DNA of 39,524 nucleotides from assembly GCF_016613415.1 (NCBI RefSeq), contig NZ_JACWCT010000036.1, positions 20,694 to 60,217 on the forward strand, in the 5' to 3' direction. Of this stretch, positions 30,170 through 38,013 are shown in pieces. Numbering within the stretch: position 1 is the stretch's first letter; each line of letters begins with the position of its first letter. The stretch comes from Methylobacterium ajmalii. GTDB taxonomy: Bacteria; Pseudomonadota; Alphaproteobacteria; Rhizobiales; Beijerinckiaceae. Under the pieces are notes generated by a model that was not told where the DNA came from, did not search any database, and worked only from the letters and a program-made list of their open reading frames with translations. Both the position numbers and the translations under genes were made by a program.

Positions 30170-31300
30170 TCAGGCGGCCGCGTCGCGCGGCCCGTGATCC
30201 GCCAGCACGCCGCGGCGGATCTGGTCCTCCTCGATCGATTCGAACAGGGCCTTGAAGTTGCCCTCGCCGAAACCGTCATCGCCCTTTCGCTGGATGAACT
30301 CGAAGAAGATCGGCCCGATGGCGTTGGCCGAGAACAGCTGGAGCAGGATCTTGGTCATCCCGCCCTCGACCACGCCCTCGCCGTCGATCAGGATGCCGTT
30401 CCGCTCCATCCGCTCCAGCGGCTCGCCGTGGCCGGGCAGGCGCGTCTCGACGCGGCGGTAATAGACCGACGGCGGCGCCGGCATGAAGGCGACGCCGCCC
30501 GCCCGCAGCGCCTCGATCGTCGCGTAGATGTCGCGGCAGCCGCAGGCGATGTGCTGGATCCCCTCGCCGTTATAGGCGTGCAGGTATTCCTCGATCTGGC
30601 TCTTCTCGTCGGCCGATTCGTTGATCGGGATGCGGATCTTGCCGTCCGGCGAGGTCAGCGCCTTGGAGAACAGGCCGGTCTGCTTGCCGGCGATGTCGAA
30701 GTAGCGGATCTGCCGGAAGTTGAAGATTTTCTCGTAGAACCCGGCCCAGACGCCCATCCGGCCGCGATGCACGTTGTGGGTCAGGTGGTCGAGGTAGAAC
30801 AGGCCGAGGCCCTCGGGCCTGGGGTCGCGCGCGTCGAGCCAATCGAACTCGGCCTCGTAGGGCGAGCCCTTCCGCCCGTAGGTCTCGACGAAGTAGAGCA
30901 GCGAGCCGCCGATGCCCTTGATCGCCGGCACGTCGAGGGTCTTGCTGCCCTCCGCCGGGTCGGCCGGCTCGGCGCCGTGGGCGAGCGCCCGCTCGTAGGC
31001 GGCCTTCGCGTCGACGACGCGGAACGCCATCGACGGGGCGCAGGGGCCGTGGGCGGCGACGAAGCGGTGGCCGTGGCTGCCGGGCTCCTCGTTGACGAGG
31101 TAGTTCACGTCGCCCTGGCGGTAGACGGTGATCGCCTTGGTGCGATGGCGCGCCACCGCGGCAAAACCCATGGCGCGGAAGAGATCGTGCAGGGCCTGCG
31201 GCTCGGGATGGGCGTATTCGACGAACTCGAACCCGTCCGTGCCCATCGGGTTGGCGGCGGTGACCTGGGCGGCCGGGGCATCGTGCGGATAGGGGCCCAT
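30170..31300 (-). CDS. hpd: 4-hydroxyphenylpyruvate dioxygenase
   Basis: A 376-residue Fe(II)-dependent dioxygenase that converts 4-hydroxyphenylpyruvate to homogentisate in tyrosine breakdown, in the cytoplasm. The three iron ligands are visible: His172 (YLDHLTHNV), His250 (IQHIACGC) and Glu334 (FFEFIQRKG). The N-terminal VOC half (FEFVEYAHPEPQALHDLF) and the C-terminal GFGEGNFKALFESIEEDQ helix that closes the active site are complete. Length is in the usual range. The divergent Lrp-family gene is its probable regulator, and an intrinsic terminator follows it. Confidence 0.96.
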   Translation of the reverse strand: MGPYPHDAPAAQVTAANPMGTDGFEFVEYAHPEPQALHDLFRAMGFAAVARHRTKAITVYRQGDVNYLVNEEPGSHGHRFVAAHGPCAPSMAFRVVDAKAAYERALAHGAEPADPAEGSKTLDVPAIKGIGGSLLYFVETYGRKGSPYEAEFDWLDARDPRPEGLGLFYLDHLTHNVHRGRMGVWAGFYEKIFNFRQIRYFDIAGKQTGLFSKALTSPDGKIRIPINESADEKSQIEEYLHAYNGEGIQHIACGCRDIYATIEALRAGGVAFMPAPPSVYYRRVETRLPGHGEPLERMERNGILIDGEGVVEGGMTKILLQLFSANAIGPIFFEFIQRKGDDGFGEGNFKALFESIEEDQIRRGVLADHGPRDAAA

Positions 31301-31392
31301 CGTTCGCGTCCTCCTCTGCGTTCGTGGTCGCCATCAGAGCATGGACGGCCCGCGCGGGGCGTGCGAAATCCGGGCGCCGGCCCGGTCTCCGC

Positions 31393-31405
31393 GCACGGAT
31401 CGTGC
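31393..31405. promoter_or_regulatory. Candidate Lrp operator in the hpd-lrp intergenic region
   Basis: GCACG-GAT-CGTGC, a perfect 5-base inverted repeat with a 3-base spacer, 17 bases before the Lrp-family start and 93 bases before the hpd start. Lrp/AsnC proteins bind degenerate palindromes of about this size. It is a single copy, so the assignment is tentative. Confidence 0.35.
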
Positions 31406-31421
31406 ATGGAGACGCCCGGCG

Positions 31422-31913
31422 ATGACCGATCCTCTCACCCTCGACGGGTTCGACCTGAAGATCCTCGCGGCGCTCCAGGAGGACGGGCGCCTCGGCAACC
31501 AGGAGCTCGCCGAGCGCGTCCACCTCTCGGCCAGCCAGTGCTCGCGCCGGCGCCTGCGGCTGGAGGAGCGCGGCGTGGTGCGGGGCTACCGGGCCGAGCT
31601 CGCCCCGGAGCCGCTCGGGCTTGCCGTCACGGTCTTCACCAAGGTGGCGCTCGCCACCCACAACCGCGACAACGCCCGCCGCTTCGCCGAGCTGGTCCGC
31701 GGCCTCGACTGCGTGCTGGAGGCCCACGTGATGACCGGCGACAGCGACTACCTGCTCAAGCTGATCGTGCCCGACCTGAAGGCGCTCTCGGCGGTGATCA
31801 ACGACGTGCTCCTGCCGCACGAGAGCGTGGCGCACGTCCATTCCGCGGTGGTGCTCGACACGCTGAAGGAGGCGGCCGCCCTGCCGCTGCCGCGCGGGCC
31901 CTCCTCCGCCTGA
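31422..31913 (+). CDS. Lrp/AsnC-family transcriptional regulator
   Basis: A 163-residue regulator. An N-terminal helix-turn-helix (FDLKILAALQEDGRLGNQEL, then VHLSASQCSRRRLRLEERGVV) is followed by the RAM/AsnC ligand-binding domain (FTKVALATHNRDNARRF to MTGDSDYLLKLIVPDL). In alphaproteobacteria Lrp-type genes often sit divergently beside hpd and respond to tyrosine or phenylalanine; here the 121-base shared intergenic region supports the same role. The ATG at 31422 is chosen over an upstream extension to 31341 that lacks conservation-like composition. Confidence 0.9.
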   Translation: MTDPLTLDGFDLKILAALQEDGRLGNQELAERVHLSASQCSRRRLRLEERGVVRGYRAELAPEPLGLAVTVFTKVALATHNRDNARRFAELVRGLDCVLEAHVMTGDSDYLLKLIVPDLKALSAVINDVLLPHESVAHVHSAVVLDTLKEAAALPLPRGPSSA

Positions 31914-32062
31914 CCCCGCCCGTCCCGGGCCTCCCGCTCCGGCCCGATCCTCTCGCACCCGATTCCCCGACGAAAGGGCGATGCAACCTCCACCGTTGAC
32001 GAACGCTTGATGGTTCCAGGCCACACTGCGATCCGGGACAAGCCCGGCGGAGGTCAGGCGCC

Positions 32063-33115
32063 ATGATGTGGGACGGCATCGCACTCTTCTCCGGCGCGCC
32101 CGTGCGGCGCTCAGCGGACGGCGTGCTGGGTGCCGCGGGTGTTCCTCCCCTTCGTGAGCCCGAGCGGCCCCGGCGGGCCAAGGTCGGCCTGGCGCTCGGC
32201 GGCGGGGCCGCCCGGGGCTGGTCCCATATCGGGGCGATCGAGGTGCTGCAGGAGGCCGGGATCCCGATCGACGTGGTGGCCGGCTGCTCGATCGGGGCGG
32301 CGGTGGGCGCCTGCCACGCCGCCGGCAAGCTCGGCGAGTTGCGCGACTTCGCCCTCACCCTGACCAAGCGCCGGGTGATGGGCCTGCTCGACTTCCACAT
32401 CAGCGGCTCGGGGCTGATCGCCGGCGAGCGCCTGCGGCGGCTGCTCGAGCGCGACCTCGGCAGCGCCCGCATCGAGGATCTCCCGCTCACCTTCGCGGCG
32501 GTGGCGACCGAGCTCGGCACCGGGCACGAGATCTGGCTCACCCGCGGCGGCCTCGTCGAGGCGGTGCGGGCCTCCTACGCGCTGCCCGGCATCTTCGATC
32601 CGGTGAAGATCGCCGGGCGCTGGCTGATGGACGGGGCGCTGGTCAACCCGGTGCCGGTCACCGCGGCGCGCGCGCTCGGGGCCGACGTGGTGCTCTGCGT
32701 CAACCTCAACGGCGACATGCGGGTGCGCGGCACGGTGATCCAGTCGCACGGGGCGGAAGGGGCGGATGCGGTGATGGAGGCCGCCACCGAGGCCGCTGGC
32801 GCGCCGGCCGAGGAGGCGCGGCGCTGGCCGCTGATCGGCGGCCGGCGGGCGAAGCCGAAGCCCCGGCCGGAATCCGGCGCGCCGAGCGGCATCGCCAGCG
32901 TGATGGTCGACGCCTTCAACATCACCCAGGACCGGATCTCGCGCTCGCGGCTGGCCGGCGACCCGCCCGACGTGATGATCAACCCGAAGCTCGCCCAGAT
33001 GGGGCTGTTCGAGTTCCACCGCGCCGAGGAGTGCATCGAGCTCGGCCGCCAGGCCACCCGGCGGATGCTGCCGGAGATCCACGAGATGATCGCGGCCGCC
33101 GTCGCGCCGGCGTGA
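32063..33115 (+). CDS. Patatin-like phospholipase (RssA-like)
   Basis: A 350-residue patatin-fold lipid acyl hydrolase. The oxyanion loop GGGAARGWSHIG (residues 46-57), nucleophile Ser76 in GCSIG, and the second dyad residue Asp190 in MDGAL are all present. The C-terminal part contains a Pro/Lys/Arg-rich linker (GGRRAKPKPRPE) before DAFNITQDRISRSRLAGDPPDVMI, as in the bacterial NTE/RssA group. No signal peptide is seen, so it probably acts at the inner face of the membrane. The start at 32063 follows CGGAGG; a second Met is next to it. It converges with the CBS gene, 18 bases apart. Confidence 0.9.
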   Translation: MMWDGIALFSGAPVRRSADGVLGAAGVPPLREPERPRRAKVGLALGGGAARGWSHIGAIEVLQEAGIPIDVVAGCSIGAAVGACHAAGKLGELRDFALTLTKRRVMGLLDFHISGSGLIAGERLRRLLERDLGSARIEDLPLTFAAVATELGTGHEIWLTRGGLVEAVRASYALPGIFDPVKIAGRWLMDGALVNPVPVTAARALGADVVLCVNLNGDMRVRGTVIQSHGAEGADAVMEAATEAAGAPAEEARRWPLIGGRRAKPKPRPESGAPSGIASVMVDAFNITQDRISRSRLAGDPPDVMINPKLAQMGLFEFHRAEECIELGRQATRRMLPEIHEMIAAAVAPA

Positions 33116-33133
33116 GGCGGCCGCCGGCGGGCA

Positions 33134-33565
33134 TCAGGCGGTGGCGATGTACTCGCGCATCGCCTGGTGCTCGGCCTCGACCGACTCGATGCGGTGCTTG
33201 ACCACGTCGCCGATCGACACGAGGCCGACGAGGCGGCCGTCCTCGACCACGGGGACGTGGCGGAAGCGGCCGTCGGTCATCAGCTCCATCACCTCGTCGA
33301 CGGCGCTGGCGCGGCTGCAGCAGATCACCTTGGCGGTCATGTGCCGGGAGACCGGCGCCTCGAGCGCCGCGCCGCCGCCGCGGACCACCGCCCGGATGAT
33401 GTCGCGCTCCGACAGGATGCCGAGGACGGTCTGGCCGGCATCGCTCACCACCAGGGCGCCGATGCCCTTCTCGGTCAGGAGCGCGGCGGCCTCCGCCAGG
33501 GTGCGGTGGGGCTGCACGGTCACGACGGTGCGGCCCTTCTGCGACAGGATGCGCGCGACGGTCAT
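33134..33565 (-). CDS. CBS-domain pair protein
   Basis: A 143-residue protein made of two CBS motifs: VQPHRTLAEAAALLTEKGIGALVV to GILSERDIIRAV, and VDEVMELMTDGRFRHVPVV to GLVSIGDVVKHRI. Such pairs bind adenosine nucleotides (AMP, ATP, SAM) as cytoplasmic energy sensors; the protein they regulate cannot be told from sequence. The ATG at 33565 has a strong GGGAGGTG site; the longer frame to 33688 has no such support. Confidence 0.9.
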   Translation of the reverse strand: MTVARILSQKGRTVVTVQPHRTLAEAAALLTEKGIGALVVSDAGQTVLGILSERDIIRAVVRGGGAALEAPVSRHMTAKVICCSRASAVDEVMELMTDGRFRHVPVVEDGRLVGLVSIGDVVKHRIESVEAEHQAMREYIATA

Positions 33566-33700
33566 CAACACCTCCCAGGGCTCGGGCCCCGCCGGCCGTG
33601 ACGGTCCGGGCGGGACTCTCGGTTGCGGGGCCGAGTGTGTGACCGCGGGACGCAGGACGCAAGCACCCCGGAAGTCGAAGGGAAACAACTCCCGCCGGGC

Positions 33701-34513
33701 TCAGCGACGCCCGATGCGCTCGACCAGGGGCAGCAGCAGGAATCCGACGACGAAGCCGCCGAGATGCGCGTCCCAGGCGACGGGAGCGTCGCTCAGGCCC
33801 AGCGGCAGGGCGGCGAGGCCGAACAGCAGGTTGGTGACGAACCAGATGACGAGGAACACCACCGCCGAGCGGTTGCGGAACAGCTCGGGGATCGTCTGCA
33901 GCCGGGTCGGCACCGGGCGCTGCCAGGGCACCGCGGCGGCGCCGGCGGGCTCGGGCGGGTGGAAGGCGAAGCGCACCGCCGCCGCCATCAGCCCCGACAC
34001 GCCCGCCGAGGCGCCGATCAGCGGCACGGTGCTCAAGGGGTCGATCAGGACGTGGAGCAGGCCGCCGGCGGCGGTCGCCGCGAGCGCGATCACGCCGTAG
34101 CGCCAGGCGCCGCAGCGCCGCGCCACCGGGGAGCCGAAGGCCGCGAGCCAGACGCCGTTGAGGAGCACGTGGGCCCAGGAGCCGTGCAGCAGGGCGTAGG
34201 TGATGAAGGTCCAGGGCATCCCGTCGGCGTCGGCCACCAGGTAGGCGGCGAAGGCCTTGCGCAGCTCGACGCCGCCGGCATCCCCCTCGGCGGCGGCGCG
34301 CAGCACGTCGGCGGCCCGGCCCGGATCGAGGGCGAGGGTCCAGCGCGCCGGGATCAGGGCGAGGTCGAGCAGCAGGGTGATGTCCCAGACGTCGGGCAGG
34401 ACCTGCCGCACGGCGTGGATCAGCACCAGGATCCCGACCGAGGCGGTGACCACGGCGGGCATGTTGAAGACCGGCACGCGCGGCGGTCGCGGGAGGTCGG
34501 GGGTGGCATCCAT
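33701..34513 (-). CDS. Rhomboid-family intramembrane serine protease
   Basis: A 270-residue membrane protease. The rhomboid signature is complete: His115 and Asn119 in HVLLNG (oxyanion stabilisation), catalytic Ser169 in GASAGVSG, and catalytic His250 in WDAHLGGF. Hydrophobic segments begin at MPAVVTASVGILVLIHAV. The loop after the active serine is long and charged (FHPPEPAGAAAVPWQRPVP). Substrates are unknown. The start at 34513 is the first Met of the conserved-looking region; 91 bases upstream lies a strong terminator pointing the same way, so any promoter must lie between, or the terminator acts as an attenuator. Confidence 0.9.
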   Translation of the reverse strand: MDATPDLPRPPRVPVFNMPAVVTASVGILVLIHAVRQVLPDVWDITLLLDLALIPARWTLALDPGRAADVLRAAAEGDAGGVELRKAFAAYLVADADGMPWTFITYALLHGSWAHVLLNGVWLAAFGSPVARRCGAWRYGVIALAATAAGGLLHVLIDPLSTVPLIGASAGVSGLMAAAVRFAFHPPEPAGAAAVPWQRPVPTRLQTIPELFRNRSAVVFLVIWFVTNLLFGLAALPLGLSDAPVAWDAHLGGFVVGFLLLPLVERIGRR

Positions 34514-34603
34514 GCGGGCACCATTGCGGGGCGCGGGGGCCGTCCGCAAGGGCGGGCGCCGCCGCGGCTTGGGGGCACCCGGGAAAAGACGACCGGCCGG
34601 CCG

Positions 34604-34633
34604 AAAAAAAAGGGAGAGCGTTGCCGCTCTCCC
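34604..34633 (-). terminator. Strong intrinsic terminator on the minus strand
   Basis: On the minus strand GGGAGAGCG pairs perfectly with CGCTCTCCC around a 4-base loop and is followed at once by eight T residues (A-run at 34604-34611 on the plus strand). This is textbook. No protein gene on the minus strand precedes it, so it either ends a small RNA made from about 34640-34980 or acts as an attenuator in the rhomboid leader. Confidence 0.8.
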
Positions 34634-34820
34634 CGAAGAGGATGATCGCGCCGGCTGCGTCACGGCCGCGCGCGGAACGTCGTCAGGACCGTGACGACGC
34701 GGGCCGGATCCGGCCCTCACCCCTTTGCATGCGGGCGGGCTTAGGGCGCCTCGATGCACCCGGCCAGCCCCAATCCGCCATTGCTCCCCACAATCGCCCG
34801 GGTGTGGGGCAAACGCAACA

Positions 34821-34882
34821 GCGAGGGGCCGGTAACCCTAACCGAACCTTACGCTCTCGCGCCCCTCGCGTTCGGCATAGGG
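34821..34882. promoter_or_regulatory. Interleaved stems, candidate pseudoknot or switch RNA
   Basis: Two pairs of complementary arms interlock: GCGAGGGGC (34821-34829) with GCCCCTCGC (34861-34869), perfect over 9 bases; and CCCTAACCGAAC (34836-34847) with GTTCGGCATAGGG (34870-34882), 6 plus 5 pairs around a small bulge. The order A-B-A'-B' means they form either a pseudoknot or two mutually exclusive hairpins. Which strand is transcribed is not known: plus would place it in the PAS_5 leader, minus in a transcript ending at the terminator at 34604-34633. Confidence 0.4.
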
Positions 34883-34986
34883 TCTGCTCAACCGAATCAG
34901 CCGCGCCGGTGGCAGTCCCGAGATGGGACAACCTCCGGTAGCCCCTGGGACCGCCCGTCCGCCCGACCGTGCCAGACCGAGACGCC

Positions 34987-35592
34987 ATGAAGCACCCGAC
35001 CAGCCGCATGCTCCACGCCTACTGGAACGGCTTGCGCGGCGCCCGCGCGGCGCCGGAGCGGGGCGAGATCGAGCCCGGAGAGATCCGCCACGTGCTGGCC
35101 GACAGCCTGATCCTGGAGATCGACGCAGCCTCCCAGGCCGCCACGGTTCGCCTCGCCGGCACGCGGCTCTGCGCCCTGTTCGGGGCCGAGCTGCGGGGCC
35201 TCTCCTTCGGCGGCCTGTGGGGCGAGGCCCCGGCGGCGGATCCCTGGCGGCTGGTCGAGGTGGTGATCCAGGAGACCGCCGGCGTGGTGGTCGGGCTCGT
35301 CGGGGTGACCGAGGCCGGCGAGACCCTCGACCTCGAGCTTCTGCTCCTGCCCCTGCGCCACCGCGGCAAGACACAGGCCCGGGTGATCGGCTCGCTCTCG
35401 CCGGCGGTGATCCCGACCTGGCTCGGCCTGCGCCCGATCGTGGCCCTGCGCACCGTCTCGCTGCGGATCCTCACCGGGGAGGCCAACGCGGCGATCGCCG
35501 CTCCGCTGGCGGCCCCCCCGCCGGCGGCCAACGACGAACCGGGGCCCGAGCGCCGCAAGCGCTTCGTGGTGCATCACGGCGGTCGGGCCTGA
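34987..35592 (+). CDS. PAS_5-type PAS domain protein
   Basis: A 201-residue protein matching the alphaproteobacterial PAS_5 family: SRMLHAYWNGLRGARAAPERGEI and the LADSLILEID start, the FAMILY-like core RLAGTRLCALFGAELRGLSF, and LLPLRHRG with VIGSLSPAVIPTWLG. It is cytoplasmic, with no output domain. Members of this family are often followed, as here, by a PilZ protein, suggesting a role near cyclic di-GMP signalling, but no biochemical function is established that I know of. The ATG at 34987 is preferred to an upstream start at 34969. Confidence 0.82.
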   Translation: MKHPTSRMLHAYWNGLRGARAAPERGEIEPGEIRHVLADSLILEIDAASQAATVRLAGTRLCALFGAELRGLSFGGLWGEAPAADPWRLVEVVIQETAGVVVGLVGVTEAGETLDLELLLLPLRHRGKTQARVIGSLSPAVIPTWLGLRPIVALRTVSLRILTGEANAAIAAPLAAPPPAANDEPGPERRKRFVVHHGGRA

Positions 35593-35669
35593 CGGCAGAG
35601 CGGTTCGTTAACCACTCGAACGCATGATCGTCCGGGGCGGCGGGTTCCGCGCCGGGGGAATCGAGCGTC

Positions 35670-36353
35670 ATGGCGAGCGTGGGGGCGAGCGCGATGGGCA
35701 GCGCCGCGGAGGGCACGCCGAGCGGCACCGCGGTCCGGCCGGCCTCGGTGATCGCCCGTGCCCTGTCCCTGCGGGCGATGTCCGAGCAGCGCCGGCACAC
35801 CCGCGTCGCGGTGGCGCTCCTCGGGCGCTACATGCTGTCCGACCGGCAGGAATATCCCTGCCAGACCATCGACATGTCCCCCGGCGGGGTGCGGCTGACC
35901 TGCGCGGTCGGCGGCACGGTCGGCGAGCGCATCGTGATCTACCTCGAGCATGTCGGGCGGATCGAGGGGACGGTGGCGCGGATCCTCCCGGACGGGATCG
36001 CCGTGACGATCAACGCCACGACGCACAAGCGCGACAAGATCGCCTCGCAGCTGACCTGGCTCGCCAACCGGACCGAGCTCGGCCTGCCGGAGGACCGCCG
36101 GCACGAGCGCGTGGTGCCGCGCCGCGCCCTCACCACCCTGCATCTCGAGGGCGGCCGCGAGATCGCCGCGCGCATCGTCGACATCTCGCTGTCGGGCGCG
36201 GCGGTGGCCTGCGAGGTCGACCTGCCGCTCGATACCTCCCTGACCGTCGGGCGCACGCCCGGCCGGGTGGTGCGCCGGTTCAAGGGCGGCGCCGCGATCG
36301 AGTTCCGCCTGCCGCTCTCGCCGGACCGGTTCGACGAGAATCTGGTGTTGTGA
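35670..36353 (+). CDS. Tandem PilZ-domain protein
   Basis: A 227-residue protein with two PilZ domains, the cyclic di-GMP receptor fold. Domain 1 has RRHTR (residues 41-45) and DMSPGG (68-73); domain 2 has RRHER (143-147) and DISLSG (171-176). Both keep the Arg pair and the D/NxSxxG motif needed for ligand binding. The first 36 residues are Ala/Ser/Gly-rich and may be untranslated if the ATG at 35778 (MSEQRRHTRV) is used; the 35670 start has a GGGGGA site. It follows the PAS_5 gene by 77 bases on the same strand. Confidence 0.87.
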   Translation: MASVGASAMGSAAEGTPSGTAVRPASVIARALSLRAMSEQRRHTRVAVALLGRYMLSDRQEYPCQTIDMSPGGVRLTCAVGGTVGERIVIYLEHVGRIEGTVARILPDGIAVTINATTHKRDKIASQLTWLANRTELGLPEDRRHERVVPRRALTTLHLEGGREIAARIVDISLSGAAVACEVDLPLDTSLTVGRTPGRVVRRFKGGAAIEFRLPLSPDRFDENLVL

Positions 36354-36681
36354 CGCTCCTTCGTTGAAGGTGCCCCGGCTCCGGCGGCCTGCCGGCCGAG
36401 CGCCGCCCGCTGTCGTGCACCGGGGCGCGGCCGATTCCCGGGTCGATTCGCTCAGGCCCGCGCGCGGATCGCGTCCAGTCGCGAAGGCGTGGCGTCACGC
36501 CATCGGGGATTCGTAGGCCGAGATCCGCGGGATCCGGGATCGCCCTGGAAGCGCGGAGCGCCGCCGCGCGGCGATGCCCTATTCCACAGGACAGGTCATT
36601 CGGGACCGTGGGACGACGCGTCCCGCCACCCTGCGCCGTGCTCCGCCGGCACCGGATGGGCCCGACGGAAGGACTGTCGCC
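36354..36681. other. Gene-free stretch upstream of a secreted protein
   Basis: About 330 GC-rich bases. The one element I can point to is TGGCGT-C-ACGCCA (36490-36502), a perfect 6-base inverted repeat of the type bound by dimeric regulators, about 180 bases before the next gene. Otherwise I see nothing. Confidence 0.35.
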
Positions 36682-37179
36682 ATGACGCAACGCTGGGCCA
36701 GGACCGCGCTCGTGACCTCGCTCCTGACCGGCGGCGCGATGGCTGCGGCCCCCGCCCTGGCGGCATCGGCCGCGGCGCGGGCCGAGTTGCCGTCCGGGTC
36801 CTGCGAGAAGACGGAGGACGGCTTCGGCGATTTCCTGAATGCGATCGTGTCCGATCCGGCCTTGCGCGCGGCCTACAGCGCTTCCCCGATTGCCGAGCGC
36901 GACCTGCGGGATCCGGCAAGGCCGGTGGCCCGGCCCGGCGAGCCGTTCCGGGTGACCATCGTCGACAACATGTGGTTCTACGACGAGCCCGGTCGCGGCA
37001 CGGCGAAGCTGGCGCGGGTCAAGCTGACGTTCAAGTTCGACGGCAACCGGATGCGCCTGGGTTTCGTCAAGGCCAAGTTCTCCCCCGAGGACGACCTCAT
37101 CCGGACGTTCGGTGCGCCGGAGGCCTACGTGTTCGAGCACATCCAGGGGTGCTGGCGCCTGGTCGAGCATCTACGGTAG
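36682..37179 (+). CDS. Secreted hypothetical protein
   Basis: A 165-residue protein with a signal peptide (residues 1-28, cleavage near ALA-AS). The mature part has only two Cys (SCEKTEDGFGDF and IQGCWRLVEHL), which could pair as one disulfide in the periplasm. A beta-rich stretch FRVTIVDNMWFYDEP and KLTFKFDGNRMRLGFVKAKF suggests a small barrel or NTF2-like fold, but I do not recognise a family. The ATG at 36682 has a GGAAGGA site. It is a single gene that converges with mmcB. Confidence 0.7.
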   Translation: MTQRWARTALVTSLLTGGAMAAAPALAASAAARAELPSGSCEKTEDGFGDFLNAIVSDPALRAAYSASPIAERDLRDPARPVARPGEPFRVTIVDNMWFYDEPGRGTAKLARVKLTFKFDGNRMRLGFVKAKFSPEDDLIRTFGAPEAYVFEHIQGCWRLVEHLR

Positions 37180-37243
37180 CGGGCGTCGCAGTCCGCATCG
37201 GGCGACGGAAGGCCGGACCTGGCGAGAGCGTCGGGCGGGGCGC

Positions 37244-37726
37244 CTACAGCGCCCCTTCCCGGATCGAGCCCGGATCGGCCAGTGCGTGGAGCAGGCCCGC
37301 CGCGGCGTGGGCGAAGCGCAGGGTCACGGCCTTGCGGCGGGCGCCGGCCAGGGGATGCTCGGGCGGATCGCGCAGGATCGCCGCCCCGAAGGCGTCGGCG
37401 ACGATGAGCCCGGTGTCGTCCGGCAGGATCTCCACCGGCAGGGTCTCCGGCACCGCGAAGTAGAAGCGGTCGCAGAAGTCGCGGTAGTCGGGCCATTTCC
37501 GGTCGGCACGGAAATCGGCGACGCTCGACTTGATCTCGATGATCGTCAGCTTGCCGCACGTCCCCAGCGCGATCAGGTCGGCACGCCGGCCGTTGGCCAG
37601 GGTGAATTCCGGGATCGTGACGAAGCCGAGTTCGGCGAAGAGGCGCCGCACGCCGCGCTGGACGCCGAGGGCGGTCGGCGACTGGCGGCGGTCGACGGGG
37701 AGCGAGAAGGCGAGGGCGGCGGACAA
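37244..37726 (-). CDS. mmcB: MmcB family DNA repair protein
   Basis: A protein of about 160 residues matching MmcB, a PD-(D/E)XK-nuclease-like repair protein induced by DNA damage in Caulobacter. The core is visible: NGRRADLIALG with the active Asp, then LTIIEIKSSVADFRADRKWPDY with the ExK pair, and CDRFYFAVPETLPVEILPDDTGLIVAD. The C-terminus (RKAVTLRFAHAAAGLLHAL) is complete. No ATG or GTG is found in frame near the expected start; TTG at 37726, just before SAALAFSLPVDRRQ, is the best candidate but has no good ribosome site. A LexA box was not recognised upstream. Confidence 0.85.
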   Translation of the reverse strand: MSAALAFSLPVDRRQSPTALGVQRGVRRLFAELGFVTIPEFTLANGRRADLIALGTCGKLTIIEIKSSVADFRADRKWPDYRDFCDRFYFAVPETLPVEILPDDTGLIVADAFGAAILRDPPEHPLAGARRKAVTLRFAHAAAGLLHALADPGSIREGAL

Positions 37727-38013
37727 GGCTGTGGAACGCTGCGGCTGACGGGTTGCAAACGAGATCGAATCGGGAACGCCATCCGACCAGCTTCGGGCGG
37801 TGTTGTCACGTGCGGCCCATGTCGCAGGTGCCGGCCCCGTCGGCCGGCGCGAAACCGGGATACGCGACGGATGGAGCGGTTGATCTCGCGGGCCCGCTCG
37901 CCGATGGTCGGCCGCGTCCGGGAGCCGCGCGAGACGGCCGGGACGCCGGGAGGGAGACGGGACGCATGGTGGGGCAGCGCGCCGCCGAGGGGCGTAAGGG
38001 AGGGCGGTCCGGC

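Larger units (their letters stand above)
34514..34986. other. Structured gene-free region between rhomboid and PAS_5 genes
   Basis: About 470 bases without a convincing gene but rich in base-pairing potential: the minus-strand terminator, a perfect 16-base palindrome GGGCCGGATCCGGCCC (34701-34716), and interleaved stems at 34821-34882. A 32-codon minus-strand frame (34683-34781, beginning MADWGWPG) has a GGGGAG tract too close to its ATG to be persuasive. The region must also hold the promoters of both divergent genes. Confidence 0.55.
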
